A DNA stretch of 16,356 nt from Prolixibacteraceae bacterium UBA1413 (GCA_002304925.1 DBPT01000023.1:1-16356); one strand, 5' to 3'; shown: positions 6,153 to 14,332, counted from the stretch's first letter. Notes: generated by a model from the sequence alone, not told the origin. Made by a program: numbers and translations.

Positions 6153-7970
6153 ATGAAAAATGTTATGATTGCCACTTCTTCCCTGATTCTGCTGATTTCT
6201 TTAAGATGTTTCAGTCAGGGGGCACACACCGAAATTGTCATCAGTGCCAGCGATATCGAGAAGGCAGGGACATCGATTCCAGCATCCGAAATCGGTGAAC
6301 CCGTAAGTTCAGTGGTACTCTATCCTGCCCGTTGGGTGGAAGGCAGTCCGGCCTATGCCGTGGTGGAAGGATCAATCATGCCGGTCGATCCTCAGGGTTG
6401 GCCCATCAATTTCAGGGTGCTGCTTCCGGAGAGGTGGTCAAAGCGGTCGATGCAACAAGGAGGCGGAGGTATGAACGGGACCATTACCGTCAATGAAGGG
6501 CCAAATCCCATGCTCGGCAAAGGCTTCGCACTATATGGCAGCGATGCTGGCCATCAATCTGCGGGAATGCGCTTCCCGGGAGCACCGCCCGTTAAACTCC
6601 TTGCTACTGGTCCGACCCAGGGGAACGAATGGGCTTTGAATGAGGAAGCCATCCGGAATCTGGGTTATATGCAGATGAAAAAAACACACGATGCGGTCAT
6701 GGTCATCCTGAAAAGAGTGTATGGCGCCGAACCGGAATTCAACTATTATGTGGGCCATTCCCACGGAGGACGGGAAGCCTTAACGGTAGCTCAACGATAT
6801 CCCCGTGATTATGAAGGTATTATCTCCAATGTGCCCATCGTGAATTTCTCTACCCTTATGCTGGGCCCGGCACTCATCAGGATTCAGGAGATCCCGGAAG
6901 AAAACTGGATCCCTACCTCAAAGGTGAAGGCTATCACCAGGGAATTTCTGCGGCAGACCGATCACCTCGACGGATTACAGGATGGGATCATCAGCAATTA
7001 CGTGGCTGCACGTCAGATTTTCAATGTTCACGATGGTATCGGACCCCGGGATCCCTGGGCGGGATTGCGGGCTTCCGGAAATGCGGATCCCGGTAACAAT
7101 GACAATTCCGATCCGGAAAAACTTTCCGACGGACAAATTAAAACCCTTGAACTTTCTTATAGTTCCTATAAGTTTACCAATCCTCTGGCCAACGGGGTGA
7201 CATCCTTCGGCATGTGGACCCCGACGCCGGAACCTGCCGGTTTCGGCATGATCACCAATACCCGGTACAAGGGACAGGAAGGAGCCGGTGCGACCGCTCC
7301 CATATACAGCAACATGGGGATTTTAGGGGTGACAGGATTTCTAATGCAGGACCTCTCAGCAAATCCCCTGGATTATGTGGAAGGCGGAAAATATGAAAAA
7401 CGGCGGCAGGAAATCTCCGTATGGCTCGACAGCACGGATCCCGATCTTTCGGAATTTTACAAGCATGGGGGGAAAATCATCATGACGATAGGTGCAATTG
7501 ATAATATCGCCTCTTCAGGAGCCCAGATGGATTATTACCAGTCCCTGATCAAAAAAATGGGACGTAAAAAGCTCGGCAAATTCGCCCGTTTGTATGTGGT
7601 TCCAAACGGAAATCATGGGTTATCGGGGAGAAGCCACTCTCAAAACGGAAACGGGGAAACTGTCGAGGTCAAAACTCTGGCCGCCCCCAACTCCTCGCAA
7701 AATATGGATATGCTGATTGACTGGGTCGAAAACAACCGGGCGCCTTCCAAAACACTCGTCATTGACAAAAAAGGGAATATCGGCACCAATTGCCAGGTAG
7801 AAGGTTATCTGCTTTGTTCTTATCCGAATTACCAAAAATATACGGGTGGTCCTACTGAAAGTGCCGCATCTTATAAAAGTGCCTCTCCAGGCTCCGTCAA
7901 GGGGGGGGGAAATTCCGCAGCCTCAAAAAGTGAACCCCATCCTTTGGGGCTTCTGAAGCCAAGGGAATGA
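6153..7970 (+). CDS. Secreted tannase/feruloyl esterase family alpha/beta-hydrolase
   Basis: 605 residues. A signal peptide (MKNVMIATSSLILLISL..., about residues 1-22) predicts export. The body matches the tannase/feruloyl esterase family (PF07519): nucleophile elbow YYVGHSHGGREAL (Ser203), the calcium-loop-like DHLDGLQDGIIS (270-281), the acid region GAIDNI (Asp450) followed by YYQSL, the histidine region VPNGNHG (His488), and the terminal LLCSYPNYQKYTGG. The family hydrolyses ester bonds of plant phenolic or aromatic acids; the substrate here is unknown. Known members carry Cys next to both the serine and the histidine (the CS-D-HC disulfide). Here they are replaced by His202 and Gly489, so the triad is kept but the disulfide is lost. 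The last 30 residues are low complexity and follow a nine-G tract (7901-7909), so the true C-terminus is uncertain. Convergent with tcdA. Confidence 0.9.
   Translation: MKNVMIATSSLILLISLRCFSQGAHTEIVISASDIEKAGTSIPASEIGEPVSSVVLYPARWVEGSPAYAVVEGSIMPVDPQGWPINFRVLLPERWSKRSMQQGGGGMNGTITVNEGPNPMLGKGFALYGSDAGHQSAGMRFPGAPPVKLLATGPTQGNEWALNEEAIRNLGYMQMKKTHDAVMVILKRVYGAEPEFNYYVGHSHGGREALTVAQRYPRDYEGIISNVPIVNFSTLMLGPALIRIQEIPEENWIPTSKVKAITREFLRQTDHLDGLQDGIISNYVAARQIFNVHDGIGPRDPWAGLRASGNADPGNNDNSDPEKLSDGQIKTLELSYSSYKFTNPLANGVTSFGMWTPTPEPAGFGMITNTRYKGQEGAGATAPIYSNMGILGVTGFLMQDLSANPLDYVEGGKYEKRRQEISVWLDSTDPDLSEFYKHGGKIIMTIGAIDNIASSGAQMDYYQSLIKKMGRKKLGKFARLYVVPNGNHGLSGRSHSQNGNGETVEVKTLAAPNSSQNMDMLIDWVENNRAPSKTLVIDKKGNIGTNCQVEGYLLCSYPNYQKYTGGPTESAASYKSASPGSVKGGGNSAASKSEPHPLGLLKPRE
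7901..7909 (+). repeat. Nine-G homopolymer near the 3' end of the esterase gene
   Basis: A run of nine G lies inside the coding frame at about codons 583-585. One G more would end the protein at TGA 7931-7933, and one fewer at TGA 7954-7956, in place of the annotated stop at 7968-7970. It could be a sequencing-length error or a slippage site. Confidence 0.7.
7929..7949 (-). terminator. Weak terminator-like hairpin behind the tcdA operon
   Basis: Read on the minus strand, CCCCA (7945-7949) pairs with TGGGG (7935-7939) around a 5-base loop, followed within a few bases by a T-rich stretch. It lies inside the annotated 3' end of the esterase gene. A 5-bp stem is short, so this is tentative; it might serve both convergent transcripts. 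Confidence 0.3.
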
Positions 7971-7995
7971 GTGGCACTTCTGTAAGGAACATGGA

Positions 7996-8706
7996 TCATC
8001 CGGTAAGGTCGCGGATAACTTCGCCTGCCAGGAAACATCCGAAGAGGGGAGGCATATAGCTGATGGTCCCCACGGTTGAATTTTTGTTAACGCCCTCTTC
8101 CGGCCTGATGGCCGATTCGGGCACCTCCTCGGGGGAATAGACTGCCTTAACACCTGAAGAAATGCCCAGCCGGCGGAGCCGTTTGCGCACCATCCGCGCC
8201 AGTTTGCAATCGTGGGTTTTTGAAATGTCGGCCACCGCCACCAGCGAAGGATCCATTTTCCCTCCGGAACCCATGGAGGAGATAACCCGGTATCCGAGCT
8301 TGACCGCATGGTAAATCAGGAAGATTTTTGGAGAAAGGGTGTCAATGCAGTCCACCACATAGTCGAAGGGGACGCTTCCCAACACCTCACTGGTCCGCTC
8401 ATCGCGCAGGTATTCCTGCAGTGCGGAGAGCTTCAGCTTCGGGTTGATATCGAGGAGCCGTGAAGCCATCACTTCCGTTTTGGGTTTGCCAATGGTAGAC
8501 AAAAGTGCCGGAAGTTGCCGGTTCAGGTTGCTCTCTTCGATGATGTCACCGTCGACGATGGTGAGTTCCCCCACCCCGGCACGGCAGAGCATCTCTGCGG
8601 CATAAGCCCCGACACCCCCCAGCCCGACCACCAGCACATGGCTCGTTGCCAGCCGGGCAATCCGTTCATCGCCCAGAAGCAGCCGGGTCCGCTCTTCCCG
8701 GTTCAT
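7996..8706 (-). CDS. tcdA: tRNA threonylcarbamoyladenosine dehydratase TcdA (CsdL)
   Basis: 236 residues. This E1/MoeB/ThiF-like enzyme uses ATP to cyclise t6A at position 37 of ANN-decoding tRNAs to ct6A. The start MNREERTRLLLGDE is typical. The nucleotide-binding loop is VVGLGGVGAYAAEML (26-40), followed by VDGDIIEESNLNRQ (51-64), which contains the acidic and N-L-x-R-Q residues that bind ATP in the superfamily, then DCIDTL (119-124) and the TcdA-specific SSMGSGGKMDP (143-153). E. coli TcdA is somewhat longer (about 268 residues). The ATG at 8706 is chosen over an in-frame GTG ten codons upstream because it overlaps the stop of the TatD-family gene as ATGA (8703-8706), a sign of translational coupling. 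It is last in the elbB operon. Confidence 0.95.
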   Translation of the reverse strand: MNREERTRLLLGDERIARLATSHVLVVGLGGVGAYAAEMLCRAGVGELTIVDGDIIEESNLNRQLPALLSTIGKPKTEVMASRLLDINPKLKLSALQEYLRDERTSEVLGSVPFDYVVDCIDTLSPKIFLIYHAVKLGYRVISSMGSGGKMDPSLVAVADISKTHDCKLARMVRKRLRRLGISSGVKAVYSPEEVPESAIRPEEGVNKNSTVGTISYMPPLFGCFLAGEVIRDLTG

Positions 8707-9368
8707 TGCCGTATAAATACCTCCCTGAAATTCCACATGATCTGCTCGGAAAGCGCTTCTTCAGCCAGCCCTTTGATTTCGGCATATTTTTTATACACAT
8801 GGCTTACCGGTTTTAGCCATTCATCGGTTTCGAAAAAGAGATGGTCGGCGGGAATCATCCCAATCATCCGTTGCGCCTGAAATTTGTTATTGACGAACAT
8901 TTTTCCCAATGAAAAATAGAATCCCAGAGAGACAAGCTGGCTGGTGATCATTTCATTGCCTGTATATCCGTGCAATATCCACGGAACTGTCGGTTTGATT
9001 TTTCTTTTCAGATGCGATATTTCGTTGTATGACTTCACGCAGTGGATGATCACCGGCTTGTTAACTTCCTCAGCAATACGGCATTGCGCAATAAAAACTT
9101 CGAGCTGTAACTGTGATTCGGTATTGGCTAGTTTGTCAAGGCCGCACTCGCCGACGGCGATGACTTCAGGAAGGGCAACTTTCTGGCCGAGTTCATCAAT
9201 CTGATTTTTGTGATCATGATTGTTGGTAATGAACCAGGGATGGAGTCCCACAGAATAGAACCCTCCGGGCTGAAGACCGGGCATCTCATCGGCGGGGGAA
9301 ATATTTTTGATAAAAAAATCTCCCATTTCAGGGGGTATCTGGTGGGTATGAATGTCTATGAAAGGCAT
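8703..9368 (-). CDS. TatD family metal-dependent hydrolase
   Basis: 221 residues, the short form common in Bacteroidota. Members are TIM-barrel metallohydrolases; characterised ones act as DNases (3'-5' exonuclease activity). The metal ligands are in order: H7 and H9 (DIHTHQ), E74 (VGECGLDK), H109 (VIIHC), H133 (LHGYTGN) and D182 (FETDEW). This set is complete, so the enzyme should be active. The canonical ETD-[SA]-P after the last aspartate is ETDEW here, a mild deviation. The gene lies 35 bases after elbB and its stop overlaps the start of tcdA by four bases. The grouping with a tRNA-modification enzyme is common housekeeping context in this phylum and does not define a pathway. Confidence 0.93.
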   Translation of the reverse strand: MPFIDIHTHQIPPEMGDFFIKNISPADEMPGLQPGGFYSVGLHPWFITNNHDHKNQIDELGQKVALPEVIAVGECGLDKLANTESQLQLEVFIAQCRIAEEVNKPVIIHCVKSYNEISHLKRKIKPTVPWILHGYTGNEMITSQLVSLGFYFSLGKMFVNNKFQAQRMIGMIPADHLFFETDEWLKPVSHVYKKYAEIKGLAEEALSEQIMWNFREVFIRQ

Positions 9369-9403
9369 GATTTGATTTTAGCATCATTAAAATTCCCTGA
9401 TTA

Positions 9404-10054
9404 TCACATCAGGCTCAGAAGGGCCTTAACGGTATTTTGAGCACCCTTATAGATCTGATCAATGTTGGCGTTCAGCATGTAACAGGGTGTGGAGACTACC
9501 TTCCGCCGTTGGTCAATGGCAACCTCCCCATGTGTCCGGGAAATATGCGTGCCTCCCATGTTGCGTATATCGGCTGCAGTAGATTGATCGCTACCAATGG
9601 TTACTTCAACATCTCCCAGGATCCTGGCAATCACAACGGGAGCTATGCAAAGCGCCCCGATGGGCTTTCCAGCTTTTACCATCACTTTTACCGCCATCTC
9701 AACCTCCGGATTGACCCTGCACTCGGCACCCCTGAAGGCATAATCACTGAGGTTTTTGGCCACTCCGAATCCGCCGGGGAAAATAATGGCATCGTACTCC
9801 GAAGCGTTAAATGATGAAAGGGCAAGAATGTTTCCCCGGGCAATACGGGCCGATTCCAACAGGACATTCCGGCTTTCGGGCATCTCCTCGCCTGTGAGAT
9901 GGTTGATGACATGAGCTTGTTTGACGTCGGGAGCAAAACACTGGTAATCGGCCCCCTGCTGGTGGATCGCCAAAAGGGTGAGGGTGGCCTCATGAATTTC
10001 AGCTCCGTCGTAAACTCCGCATCCGGAAAGAACTACAGCTATTTTTTTCTTCAT
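9404..10054 (-). CDS. elbB: ElbB (isoprenoid biosynthesis glyoxalase, DJ-1/PfpI superfamily)
   Basis: 216 residues, matching E. coli ElbB along its length: MKKKIAVVLSGCGVYDGAEIHEA, CFAPD, VINHLTGE, RNVLLESARIARG, FPGGFGVAKNLSDYA and the nucleophile-elbow cysteine GALCIAP (Cys136). The E. coli protein has weak glyoxalase activity and has been linked genetically to isoprenoid production; its cellular role remains uncertain. It also cross-reacts with sigma-70 antibodies, hence its old name. The ATG at 10054 starts exactly at the conserved N-terminus. It is the first gene of the elbB - TatD - tcdA unit, with a consensus promoter only about 15 bases upstream of the start, so the leader is very short. 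Confidence 0.96.
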   Translation of the reverse strand: MKKKIAVVLSGCGVYDGAEIHEATLTLLAIHQQGADYQCFAPDVKQAHVINHLTGEEMPESRNVLLESARIARGNILALSSFNASEYDAIIFPGGFGVAKNLSDYAFRGAECRVNPEVEMAVKVMVKAGKPIGALCIAPVVIARILGDVEVTIGSDQSTAADIRNMGGTHISRTHGEVAIDQRRKVVSTPCYMLNANIDQIYKGAQNTVKALLSLM

Positions 10055-10076
10055 ATTCTACCTTTTATAGATTGAT

Positions 10077-10107
10077 CAAAATTAAAAAACTTCTCCGAAG
10101 TCACAAA
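10077..10107 (-). promoter_or_regulatory. Consensus Bacteroidota promoter of the elbB operon
   Basis: On the minus strand, TTTG (10104-10107), then exactly 19 bases, then TAATTTTG (10077-10084), a full match to the TTTG / TAnnTTTG consensus. Transcription would start near 10070, about 16 bases before the elbB ATG. Confidence 0.75.
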
Positions 10108-10301
10108 ATCAAGATCCTACTGAACCATGGCCCGTTCTGACCAGAAAAGCCCTGGCAAACAGGATGGCAAGGACAAAGGTGCGGTAATCGGCCTGCCGCT
10201 TCAGGACGATCCCGCCAACAAAGGCTAAGATCATTTCAAATATATCCAGAATATTACAAAATCTGAATGAATGATTCAGACTATTCCCTGTCAAAATAAA
10301 G

Positions 10302-10361
10302 CGTAAGTTTGGCATCCATTTTTACGTGTAAATAATATAACATTTATACGTAAGTTAGGCA
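10302..10361 (+). repeat. Near-perfect direct repeat flanking a hairpin
   Basis: CGTAAGTTTGGCA (10302-10314) recurs as CGTAAGTTAGGCA (10349-10361), with 12 of 13 bases identical and a 47-base offset. Between and overlapping them, TTACGTGTAAAT (10322-10333) pairs with ATTTATACGTAA (10342-10353) in a 12-bp stem with one G-T pair and an 8-base loop. The GTTAGGC core resembles an integron attC core, but I see no matching complementary core, so it is not called as one. Confidence 0.5.
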
Positions 10362-10498
10362 CAAGCGAAGAAAAACCAACGACAGTGGTAATTTTGCTGC
10401 AAAAAGACAAGAAAATGGAAACAGCCAACACACAAAACAGCACATTTGCAAATCGCACAAGCCGACACACGACCAAAAGCTGCAAAAGAGCTCTTTTC

Positions 10499-10563
10499 TT
10501 GCCATCTCACCGCTCAATTCCAATACATTTGATGTATCTTGCGGATATTTTTAATACATTGAT
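10499..10563 (+). promoter_or_regulatory. Promoter and operator-like repeats of the hsdR operon
   Basis: TACATTTG (10524-10531) fits the TAnnTTTG box, with a TTG (10499-10501) 22 bases upstream, slightly long for a -33 box. The box lies inside a perfect inverted repeat ATACAT-TTG-ATGTAT (10523-10537). The left arm and beyond, AATACATTTGAT (10522-10533), is repeated as AATACATTGAT (10553-10563), 31 bases or about three helical turns away. This is the arrangement expected of a repressor operator over the promoter. No regulator gene is next to it. Confidence 0.45.
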
Positions 10564-10574
10564 TATAAATATAA

Positions 10575-13421
10575 ATGACAGATAATATCAACCAAAATCC
10601 GGAACAGATTGCAAGAGACATTATCGACAGGATGTTGAGTGATGCCGAATGGACTGTGCAATCGAAAAGCAAGGTTGATTTATCGGCAAGTCAGGGTGTT
10701 GCGGTAAGAGAATACCTTACTGATCTTGGTCCTGCTGATTATGTTTTATTTGTTGACCGTAAACCGGTGGGTATAATAGAGGCAAAACGTGAGGAAGAGG
10801 GACACCGTTTAACCGTTGTCGAAGAACAATCAAAGGATTATGCAAATGCCAAACTCAAATATCTGAATAACGACCCGCTTTCATTTGTCTATGAAAGTAC
10901 TGGGACTGTAACCCGTTTTACCGATTTCAGGGACCCGAAACCAAGAGGCAGAAATGTTTTTAGTTTTCATAAACCGTCTACAATTGCAGAATGGCTGAAA
11001 AAGGAAAAGAGCTTACGGGGACGTTTACAGGATTTGCCGACACTTGACCCTACTGGACTACGCCCTGCCCAGATTACAGCCATCAGAAACCTGGAAAAAT
11101 CGTTCAAAAACAATCGCCCCAAAGCGCTGATCCAAATGGCTACGGGTGCAGGGAAAACATTTACCGCCGCTACCTTTATTTATCGCCTGCTTAAATTCTC
11201 AGATGCAAAACGAATCCTGTTTCTGGTTGATACCAAAAATCTTGGTGAACAGGCCGAACAGGAATTCATGTCATTCAAACCGACCGATGATAACCGGAAA
11301 TTTACTGATCTATACAATGTCCAGCGTCTGTCATCGGGCTATATCTCAAACGACAGCCAGGTTTGTATCTCTACCATCCAGCGTCTGTATTCCATCCTGA
11401 AAGGCGAGGAACTGGACGAAAGTGCGGAACTCGACAACCCGGAGGAAAACACATGGATGCAAAACCAGTTAAATAAAAAACAGCCGGTTCCCGTGGAATA
11501 TTCGGCAAAGGTTCCGATAGAGCAATTCGACTTTATTGTGGTGGACGAATGCCATCGTTCCATCTATAACCTGTGGAAACAGGTTCTGGATTATTTCGAT
11601 GCCTTTATAATTGGCCTAACCGCCACGCCCGACAAACGCACTTTTGGCTTCTTCAACGAAAACGTGGTAAGCCAGTATAGTTATGAAGAGTCGGTTACCG
11701 ATGGCGTAAATGTGCCTTATGATGTGTACACCATCGAAACTGATATATCCCAGAAAGGCAATGTGATAAAAGCGGGTTGGTTCGTTGACCGTCGCGATAA
11801 GCTGACACACAAAATACGCTGGCAACAGGAAGATGAAGATATAGAATACTCCAAAAACGATCTGGATAAAAAAGTGGTAAACCCAAGCCAGATCAGAAAT
11901 ATCATCAGGGAATTCCGCAAGGCTCTGCAAACAGAGATCTTCCCCAACAGGGTGGATGAAAAAGGCGATTACGAAGTACCTAAAACACTCATCTTTGCCA
12001 AGACCGACAGCCATGCCGATGATACCATAAAAATAGTACGTGAGGAGTTCGACGAAGGCAATGAATTTTGTAAAAAAATAACTTATAAAATCGACGAAGA
12101 TCCGAAATCGCTTCTGAACCGGTTTAGGAATTCGTATTATCCAAGAATTGCTGTAACCGTTGATATGATTGCCACGGGAACCGATGTGAAACCCCTGGAA
12201 GTGCTGCTTTTTATGCGCGATGTGAAAAGTATCAACTATTTTGAACAGATGAAGGGGCGCGGAACACGCACCATCGACAGCGATACCCTGATGCAGGTGA
12301 GTAAAACTGCCGTCCATAAAACCCACTTCGTGATTGTGGATGCGGTCGGAGCTACAAAATCCAAAAAGACCGACAGCCGGCCACTGGAACGCAAACCCAC
12401 AATAGCTCTCAAGGATTTATTGGGTGCAATTACCATGGGCGTGGAAGAGGAAGACCTTTTCCTTTCGCTGGCAAACCGCCTGATTCGTTTGCAAAATCAA
12501 ATTACTGAAAAGGAGAAGGAAAAGCTTTTGGATTATTCGGGTGGCAAAAGCCTGAAACAGATTAGCAAAGAACTTATAAACGCCTTTGACGCTGATGAAA
12601 TTGAAAAAATTGCACAGGAAAAAGCCGCTTCTACTCCGCCCGGCGACCGTACTCCTGCACAGTATGAAGAAGTCAGAAAAGAGGCGCAACAGGAATTAAT
12701 CCGGCAGGCTGCCACCACGTTTAACGGGCAATTGAACGAATACATTGATAATGTGCATAAAAAACATGAGCAGATAATAGACCATATCAATATCGACAAA
12801 GTAACCAAATCGGAATGGGACAGCTTTACCACCGAAAAGGCATACGAAACCATCAGGGATTTTACCGAATACCTTGAAAAAAACAGAAACGAGATAATGG
12901 CATTGAACATTTTCTACAATCAACCATACAACCGCCGGAACATCACCTTTAAAATGATTAAGGAGGTGATGGAAAAGATAAAACTGGAAAAACCCTTGCT
13001 TGCCCCCGATTATGTCTGGAATGCATATATGACCATTGAAAATTCACTTCGACAAAGCTCTGTGAACAGCAAGGTGTCCGGTAAGCAAAAGCCAAAAGAC
13101 GATCTTACGGCTTTGGTTTCGTTAATCCGTCACGCCTGTGGCATCGACAGCGAATTAAGACCATACGATAAAACCATAAATGAAAATTTCCAGAACTGGA
13201 TTTTCAAACAGAATGCAGGACAACACAATCGCTTTACGCAGGAACAGATGGACTGGCTGCGTATGATCAAGGACCATGTGGTAAGCAGCTACCATATCGA
13301 AATTGAGGATCTGGATTACACCCCTTTTGATGCATTGGGCGGACGGGGAAAAATGTATCAGCTGTTTGGAAATGAGATGAACGAAATTATCAAAGAACTT
13401 AACGAGGTATTAGCTGCGTAA
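10575..13421 (+). CDS. hsdR: Type I restriction endonuclease subunit R (HsdR)
   Basis: 948 residues, normal for the EcoEI/EcoR124-like branch. HsdR is the translocase and nuclease of the type I restriction complex (R2M2S): it pumps DNA bound by the HsdM/HsdS core and cleaves at a distance. The N-terminal nuclease domain shows the PD-(D/E)xK set: D55 (PADYVLF), E69 and K71 (IIEAK). The SF2 helicase motor follows: Walker A MATGAGKT (188-195), DECH (324-327), TATP (349-352), motif V DMIATGTD (530-537) and motif VI QMKGRGTR (558-565). From about 660 a charged helical C-terminal region resembles the EcoEI_R_C domain that docks on the methyltransferase. All catalytic residues are present. The ATG at 10575 gives the typical N-terminus; tcmP begins 2 bases after the stop. 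Confidence 0.96.
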   Translation: MTDNINQNPEQIARDIIDRMLSDAEWTVQSKSKVDLSASQGVAVREYLTDLGPADYVLFVDRKPVGIIEAKREEEGHRLTVVEEQSKDYANAKLKYLNNDPLSFVYESTGTVTRFTDFRDPKPRGRNVFSFHKPSTIAEWLKKEKSLRGRLQDLPTLDPTGLRPAQITAIRNLEKSFKNNRPKALIQMATGAGKTFTAATFIYRLLKFSDAKRILFLVDTKNLGEQAEQEFMSFKPTDDNRKFTDLYNVQRLSSGYISNDSQVCISTIQRLYSILKGEELDESAELDNPEENTWMQNQLNKKQPVPVEYSAKVPIEQFDFIVVDECHRSIYNLWKQVLDYFDAFIIGLTATPDKRTFGFFNENVVSQYSYEESVTDGVNVPYDVYTIETDISQKGNVIKAGWFVDRRDKLTHKIRWQQEDEDIEYSKNDLDKKVVNPSQIRNIIREFRKALQTEIFPNRVDEKGDYEVPKTLIFAKTDSHADDTIKIVREEFDEGNEFCKKITYKIDEDPKSLLNRFRNSYYPRIAVTVDMIATGTDVKPLEVLLFMRDVKSINYFEQMKGRGTRTIDSDTLMQVSKTAVHKTHFVIVDAVGATKSKKTDSRPLERKPTIALKDLLGAITMGVEEEDLFLSLANRLIRLQNQITEKEKEKLLDYSGGKSLKQISKELINAFDADEIEKIAQEKAASTPPGDRTPAQYEEVRKEAQQELIRQAATTFNGQLNEYIDNVHKKHEQIIDHINIDKVTKSEWDSFTTEKAYETIRDFTEYLEKNRNEIMALNIFYNQPYNRRNITFKMIKEVMEKIKLEKPLLAPDYVWNAYMTIENSLRQSSVNSKVSGKQKPKDDLTALVSLIRHACGIDSELRPYDKTINENFQNWIFKQNAGQHNRFTQEQMDWLRMIKDHVVSSYHIEIEDLDYTPFDALGGRGKMYQLFGNEMNEIIKELNEVLAA

Positions 13422-13423
13422 AA

Positions 13424-14329
13424 ATGCCAATCGATGAATCTAATATAGTTAGTGAGCCACAAAGTACATGGGGTGGTGCATGGACAGAAAAAAAACTGGA
13501 TGCATTTTCTAAATATGTAACGGCTTATTTAAGGATTATGAACAAACGTCCTTATTGGAAAACTATCTACTTTGATGGATTTGTTGGTAGTGGCTTAAGA
13601 GGGGAAAACAACAAAGACAACACAACACTTTACAATAAATTATTTCCAAATGCTTCTGACAATATAGATTACAAGGGTGCTGCCGAACGGGTTTTAACCT
13701 TAAATGAAAAACTTGCTTTTGATTACCATTATTTTATTGATAGTAATGAGGCGTCATTAACTAAGCTGAAGAGTAAACTCGATAAGTATCAACCCAAACA
13801 TAAATACGATTTTCAATACAGGTTTGGTGACTGCAACACAGAACTTCTGAAGCTTGCTAATGCAATGAAATCAAAGTCCAATAATTATGCGGCTTTGGTT
13901 TTTATTGATCCTTTTGGCATGCAGCTTAACTGGGGATCAATTGCAAGTTTGCAAAATACCAGGACAGATATTTGGATTCTTGTACCCACAGGGGTAATTG
14001 TTAATAGGCTACTGGACAAAAAGGGTGAATTACCGCACTTAAAGAAACTCGAATCGTTTTTTGGTATCTCCGAGGAAGAAATTCGAAAGCAATTTTATGA
14101 AACCGAAACACATAAAACGCTATTTGGCGATGATGAAATAATCAAAAAAGTGAATGAACCTATTACGAAGATTGCAAATCTTTATATACAAAGGCTGAAA
14201 ACAATATGGAGCTATGTAACGGAAAAACCATTGGTTTTATACAATTCACGTAAAGTGCCAATTTTTCATTTTGTGTTTGCCTCAAACAATATGAATGCAT
14301 TAAAAATCGCGAAAGAAATTATAAAATAG
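13424..14329 (+). CDS. tcmP: Three-Cys-motif partner protein TcmP
   Basis: 301 residues. It matches the TcmP family, named because it occurs next to Gp37/Gp68 three-Cys-motif proteins, as here. The opening WTEKKLDAFSKYVTAYLRIM is typical. A class I methyltransferase-like Rossmann pattern is visible: YFDGFVGSG (49-57, motif I), FIDSN with D106 at a strand end (motif II), FGDCN with D136 (motif III), and LVFIDPFG (158-165, motif IV-like, DPFG in place of DPPY). The fold assignment is my inference from these motifs; no reaction is established for the family to my knowledge. It begins 2 bases after hsdR and ends 3 bases before the DUF5131 gene, so the genes must be co-transcribed. The base composition is AT-rich like the rest of the operon. 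Confidence 0.85.
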   Translation: MPIDESNIVSEPQSTWGGAWTEKKLDAFSKYVTAYLRIMNKRPYWKTIYFDGFVGSGLRGENNKDNTTLYNKLFPNASDNIDYKGAAERVLTLNEKLAFDYHYFIDSNEASLTKLKSKLDKYQPKHKYDFQYRFGDCNTELLKLANAMKSKSNNYAALVFIDPFGMQLNWGSIASLQNTRTDIWILVPTGVIVNRLLDKKGELPHLKKLESFFGISEEEIRKQFYETETHKTLFGDDEIIKKVNEPITKIANLYIQRLKTIWSYVTEKPLVLYNSRKVPIFHFVFASNNMNALKIAKEIIK

Positions 14330-14332
14330 AGT

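Larger units (their letters stand above)
10108..10574. other. Gene-free boundary between housekeeping DNA and the restriction operon
   Basis: About 470 bases. The first part (to about 10,290) has base composition like the left of the window and includes only weak small frames. From about 10,290 on it is AT-rich and carries a direct repeat, a hairpin and several palindromes, including ATTTGCAAAT (10444-10453) and the perfect 14-bp AAAAGAGCTCTTTT (10484-10497). The hsdR promoter region is at its right end. I see no integrase gene, tRNA or clean attachment-site pair. Confidence 0.6.

Noticed and set aside
8707..8736. Upstream GTG start for tcdA.
   Set aside because: The ATG at 8706 makes the typical ATGA overlap with the preceding gene and matches the family N-terminus.
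10109..10315. Minus-strand frame of 68 codons with a hydrophobic middle, and a 33-codon plus-strand frame at 10127-10228 (starts MARSDQKSPGK) opposite it.
   Set aside because: Neither is recognisable, neither has a Shine-Dalgarno site, and they are mirror images of the same DNA. A small real gene cannot be excluded.
10349..10361. GTTAGGC core as an integron attC site.
   Set aside because: No partner core, no typical imperfect attC stem around it and no integrase in view.
10385..10585. Plus-strand frame of 66 codons running into the start of hsdR.
   Set aside because: It crosses the palindromes, promoter and operator-like repeats of hsdR and has no recognisable protein features.
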